Of a DNA stretch of 64,000 nt, positions 60,393-64,000 are shown piece after piece. Position 1 is the first letter of the stretch. Every line of letters begins with the position of its first letter. The position numbers were made by a program, and so were the translations under genes. This DNA comes from Hexactinellida sp. DTS-2022 (Eukaryota > Porifera > Hexactinellida), in assembly GCA_028753945.1 (NCBI GenBank), contig JAPNXP010000001.1, positions 15,428,501 through 15,492,500 of the forward strand. Direction: 5' to 3'. Under the pieces are notes generated by a model. It was given only the letters and a program-made list of their open reading frames with translations. It ran no database searches and had not been told where the DNA came from.

Positions 60393-60423
60393 CGAACCCT
60401 TCGGTCTCGGTCGCTTAGCACCG
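60393..60423 (-). repeat. Helitron-like 3' tail upstream of the fusion gene
   Basis: The minus strand reads GGTGCTAAGCGACCGAGACC then GAAGGGTTCG, the terminal hairpins of the Helitron-like family. It lies 52 bp upstream of the ATG at 60341. A degraded counterpart lies upstream of the 53643 gene. Confidence 0.65.
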
Positions 60424-60424
60424 A

Positions 60425-60605
60425 AAATTCCATGGAAAACTGGTCCTAGGACCATTTTTCCATGGAATAATGGTCCACCAGACCAATTTTACCCGAAAAA
60501 CTTGGTCCGTTGGACCAATATTCCATGGAAATATGGACCTAGGACCAGTTTTCAATGGAATATTGGTCCCCCGGGCCAATTTTTTCGGGACCAATTTTCC
60601 AGTGA
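60425..60605. repeat. Cluster of interleaved short palindromes
   Basis: Repeated TTCCATGGAA and GGTCC...GGACC motifs (GGTCCTAGGACC, GGTCCGTTGGACC, GGTCCCCCGGGCC) alternate with ATTGGTCC/GGACCAAT. The whole can fold into several nested hairpins. No coding content. Confidence 0.7.
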
Positions 60606-60944
60606 CAGGACATTGTTAGTACGAACATGATCAATACAAAACTCGGTTAATATTAATTACACTATTTCAGTCCCGTTTAATATACGGCTATAGTATATGT
60701 CGCCGAGAAGGCCATAAAACAAAGAGGCCAGTTTCTAATTTTCATTCTAGGATAAACTATGCCTCCTATTGTTGTTATTTGGGTTGTACATGGGGTAATC
60801 AACCATTGTGAGTCCATTAGAACCACTTTTGAGAATTTCAGAGTTGTGGTTAAGCTATTTAAATTAGGCGTCATTTAATGATGACGGTAACAATTTTTGG
60901 TAAATTAAAAAAAATTAAATATCATAAATTTCATTTACTTACTA

Positions 60945-61443
60945 CAGTGGAACCTCTATAAGTGGGGGAGCTGGGACGGGGAAAATTTCAATTGCCCCCC
61001 ATTCCCCGGTTATAAAATTCAATTGGAAAAACATTATATATGCTATATTATACAAAATATTCATATAACACACACATTAATGCACGTTCTAGTTCTTATT
61101 TGTATGTTATGACAATTTAGTTAACTGCTGATCTACACTAGGTGATTTATTCTAAAAACATCAGAGTAGATCAATCGAAAATATTTTTTCTGTAGAACTT
61201 TTGAGTCGATTTATTTGAAATATTGTATAATTTTATAAGAATCATTGTAGGATTGTCCATTCCCCCCATTTATGGAGGTTGTTTTGTATGCAGATAAAAA
61301 CTCCTTGAAATTTATGGTCCCCCATTCCCCACTTCCCCGCTTATAGAGGTTCATTTGTATGGATATAAACGAATATGGTAAAAAAATTCCCCACTTATGG
61401 AGGTTCCCCATTTATAGAGACCCCACTTATAGAGGTTGCACTG
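60945..61443. mobile_element. Tigger-like element, 499 bp
   Basis: The left end is CAGTGGAACCTCTATAAGTG and the right end CACTTATAGAGGTTGCACTG. TA flanks both sides. The motif TTATAGAGGTTC recurs inside. No transposase. Confidence 0.8.
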
Positions 61444-62887
61444 TACTTTCTAATAATTTTATAATAGGAATACTAAAATAGGGATATATTTTATCAAATA
61501 ATTTATATAGAGCTCAGCTCTAGTAGAGTTCAGTTTTTCAGTATGTGTATTCAGGCACTGAGAAAGGTCAGTTTTCCCCAGGGTTTGAAATTGACCTTTA
61601 GAAAGTATGGTATGGGAAAGTATAGTATGGGAAAAATCTGAACTCTACTAGAGCTCATCTATATAAGCATTCTCATATTTCATACCCCAAAGGCTACTAA
61701 ATCACAAAATGGCGACATTATAAATTTTGAGAAGTAACTCTCCAGTTCTCATAAGTGTCCTCTCTATTTAACACTCCCAGCTGGGGGGGACTTCACTGGT
61801 GTGTTGCACCAGTGATAATTAGTGTTTTTTCCTTATCAGTCCGCTGTGGTCGTCCGAGAAGCTGTGGTACAGTTGCAATATTTCCTCACGATCTACTCTA
61901 CCTACCTAGCTTCTTGTTGATATTTATCCTGGTTCGCGTTTGTCAACCTGAGCGAGACATTCTTCTCTCATAACGGCATCAACTCGAACGATATAGGTAC
62001 CTCCCATTATGGCAGCTTTATCGGGACAAGCGATCTCCCTACTGATAGTCCCCTTGTCAAAGTCGGAGGTTACGCTCCCAAATTCCATAAAAACTCTTGG
62101 CTGTTGAGTGCCTTTATATGCGTTACTACGTGAACTTCGTCTTCGTCTGAAGAGGTCCCAAAGCCGATATGGAGCCCGACGAGAGGTGCACTTATTAAAT
62201 GAAAATAATAAATAAGAAACAATTAACGCCGTTACAGGAAATACCTTCGGCGCTCGAGAATAGTCCGTTACTTTAGAAATTATTATTGAAGGGAATAAGA
62301 ATGCGACGATTAGCGATTTTGGACACATGGGCCTAGCCCTCAATCATCGGTATACGTACATTGGCGTAGTTAGGATTAGAAGATAAGCTAGTGAAATCGC
62401 CAGATCAAGTTTTTGGGCTGTGTAAGTCGCTGGCGGAGGAAAGAGGCTACGTCGATGTCGTTTTTATGGGAGACAAGTCCGGCGAACACTATCGTACGTG
62501 GTTACTTTGGCGAGCTGTTATGGCCGATATAGACACTCTTTCAATTGCCTCAATATGGAAAAATGTTCGCACTACATCAACGTACATGTGTACAAATTTG
62601 GTGCATTTATCAAAAAATTAACAATCTGTTGAACTTTTATGGCTACAATGATTTTTTGTTTGTTTCTTCAGAATTGATTGAGGAACTGGTAAGGCTACAG
62701 ACTTGAAATTTTGGCAGAGGGATGGGTAATAGTGCATCTACAAAGAAGTTCTTATATCTAAGAGAATTATTAACATTCCCCCTCTCAAAAGTGCCAAAAC
62801 TTTAGCCAATAAAATTCGATGGTTTTCCAGTATGGATTAGCAGCTAGCATTCAATTAGTATAAAAAGATTTAAGTGTCTGTATCAGT
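61444..62887. other. Intergenic DNA, possible degraded element
   Basis: An inverted pair AGCTCTAGTAGAGTTCAG / CTGAACTCTACTAGAGCTCA lies at about 61514-61533 and 61638-61660. Open frames at 61924-62343 (minus) and 62391-62621 (plus) have protein-like composition but no domain I recognise. They may be scraps of a transposable element. I do not call them genes. Confidence 0.35.
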
Positions 62888-63034
62888 CAGGGGCGGCGCG
62901 TAATGGAGGCTTGGTGAGGCTAAGCCTCCCTAATTTTAATCTTATTGACCTCTAACTGAGGGGCTTTGGAGAAAGGTGATCTCATATATGGTGCTAATAG
63001 CCTCCCCATACGGAAATCTCACGCGCCGCCCATG
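62888..63034. mobile_element. hAT-type MITE with perfect 8-bp target duplication
   Basis: The left end is CAGGGGCGGCGCGTAA and the right end CTCACGCGCCGCCCATG. GTATCAGT flanks both sides (62880-62887, 63035-63042). 147 bp. Confidence 0.9.
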
Positions 63035-63284
63035 GTATCAGTTGTTAAGTGTATATTATAGAATGCCTATCTGAGACTAATTTAATTGGTCGAGGAAGTT
63101 CATTCATCCAATCTGTTATTGTGTTCCCTGACTTCCCTCTGTCTAGCCATACATTTCTAACATTCAATTGTGTTTATTTGATATTGTTGAATTACGTATT
63201 AATAATTATGACTACAAAGTCAGACAACAAAGAAAAGCAGACTACAGTCTGCACGGATAGGACAAATGCATTCTGTAAATAATA

Positions 63285-63555
63285 CAGTACACCCTCGCTA
63301 ATCCTAACAGGAGAAACCAAATATTCTTCTAATAAATGTGGGGAAAAAATCGTAAATTGCTATGCAAGTATAAAAGGCAAGTATTTTAATGAGTACACTA
63401 GATGTTTAGTGCGGATTAACAAGGTTTGTACAAGTTTGGTTCGTATTATCGAGATTCTCATTTATAGATGCCCATAGAAAATGCATTACTTCACTAATCC
63501 GTACAGAAGATTTTTGAATCGGAACACCTCTATTCGGATTAGTGAGGGTGTACTG
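63285..63555. mobile_element. Tigger-like MITE
   Basis: The left end is CAGTACACCCTCGCTAATCC and the right end GGATTAGTGAGGGTGTACTG. TA precedes it; TC follows. 271 bp, no coding capacity. Confidence 0.8.
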
Positions 63556-63927
63556 TCCTTTGCACTGGAAGTCGACCAGGTATGTGCTTCAATAAACCTT
63601 AATTAATTAACCGAATTAACTTAATCCCACCTCTGAGACCACAGGCGTCGTACGGCTCTGAAAACGGCCAAACAGTTAAAGTGACCCGGCCAAAATCGGA
63701 TCCTCCTATATAATATAGTTATTATAGTAGAATAAATGAAAAACTGGTCCGGCCATGGCCAGACCAGCCGGACCGCCTGCTATGGCTATGGAGACTTAAT
63801 ACAATTTGAGTAATCTAGGTGCGCATATAATTTTTCCTGAATAAAAGCCTGGTTACAGACCACCCTTTGTATTAGAAAAAGTTAAAAGCGTGGAGTGTGT
63901 CTAATTACGGGAATTTCGCGTTACGGA

Positions 63928-64000
63928 GTTTGTGAAGTGCCCCAAAGGATACGAATGTAGCTAATAGAATAGAATTGTTTGAATACATGAGAGCAAGGAA
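63928..64000 (-). repeat. Duplicated 3' flank of a coiled-coil/NHL gene
   Basis: Sequence from GTTTGTGAAGTGCCCCAAAG through GGATACGAATGTAGCTAAT to the window end matches 53507-53592, the downstream flank of the NHL gene at 53643. It marks the end of another duplicate whose coding region would lie beyond 64000. Confidence 0.7.

Noticed and set aside
61924..62621. Two frames of 139 and 76 codons
   Set aside because: The composition is somewhat protein-like but no family or conserved motif is recognisable and no splice structure is evident. Left as possible transposon scraps.

Overview
The window is nuclear DNA of an animal, probably an early-branching, intron-poor one. The reasons are orthologues of animal or eukaryotic centriole/axoneme proteins (STK36, CEP152, CEP76), an Eph-receptor ectodomain, a TRIM-like coiled-coil/NHL family, spliceosomal introns with GTAAG-type donors, a eukaryotic tRNA-Pro and dense non-autonomous DNA transposons. 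A sponge would fit (perhaps a hexactinellid), but nothing here proves it. The background is strongly AT-rich. Several genes are sharply GC-rich islands within it.

Layout. 1-6.6 kb: a Helitron-like element with internal minisatellite, short MITEs, a tRNA-Pro(UGG) gene and a broken coding remnant. 6.6-8.5 kb: a single-exon Eph-type receptor ectodomain with a membrane anchor but no kinase. 9.6-16.8 kb (minus): a four-exon STK36/Fused kinase gene whose last exon carries 22 copies of a 12-residue repeat. 19.7-20.3 kb (minus): TTC36. 22.3-27.8 kb (minus): a single-exon CEP152-like gene with about 26 copies of a 37-residue coiled-coil unit. 30.9-31.5 kb: RNA polymerase I subunit RPA43. 31.5-44.9 kb: mostly MITEs, with one small Maf-like bZIP gene (40.86-41.17 kb) and a remnant of a relative (36.1 kb). 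44.9-47.4 kb (minus): a complete coiled-coil/NHL gene and two decayed paralogues. 47.7-48.3 kb (minus): an isoprenylcysteine-methyltransferase-like gene interrupted by a stop. 50.0-52.9 kb (minus): RPS27 and CEP76. 53.0-60.4 kb: a MITE carrying a complete type III hammerhead ribozyme motif, a second type of coiled-coil/NHL gene, tandem Helitron-like elements with a MULE transposase scrap, and a paralogue in which the NHL propeller is replaced by a ubiquitin-specific-protease domain that has lost its catalytic Cys and His. 60.4-64 kb: repeats, ending in sequence that matches the 3' flank of the 53.6-kb NHL gene, so another copy probably starts just beyond the window.

Three centriole/cilium genes (STK36, CEP152, CEP76) share one strand within 43 kb. 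The TRIM-like genes form a locally duplicating and decaying cluster. The items I rate most worth following are the hammerhead ribozyme inside a MITE, the pseudo-deubiquitinase fusion, the kinase-less Eph protein and the Maf-like protein whose DNA-contact residues are replaced.
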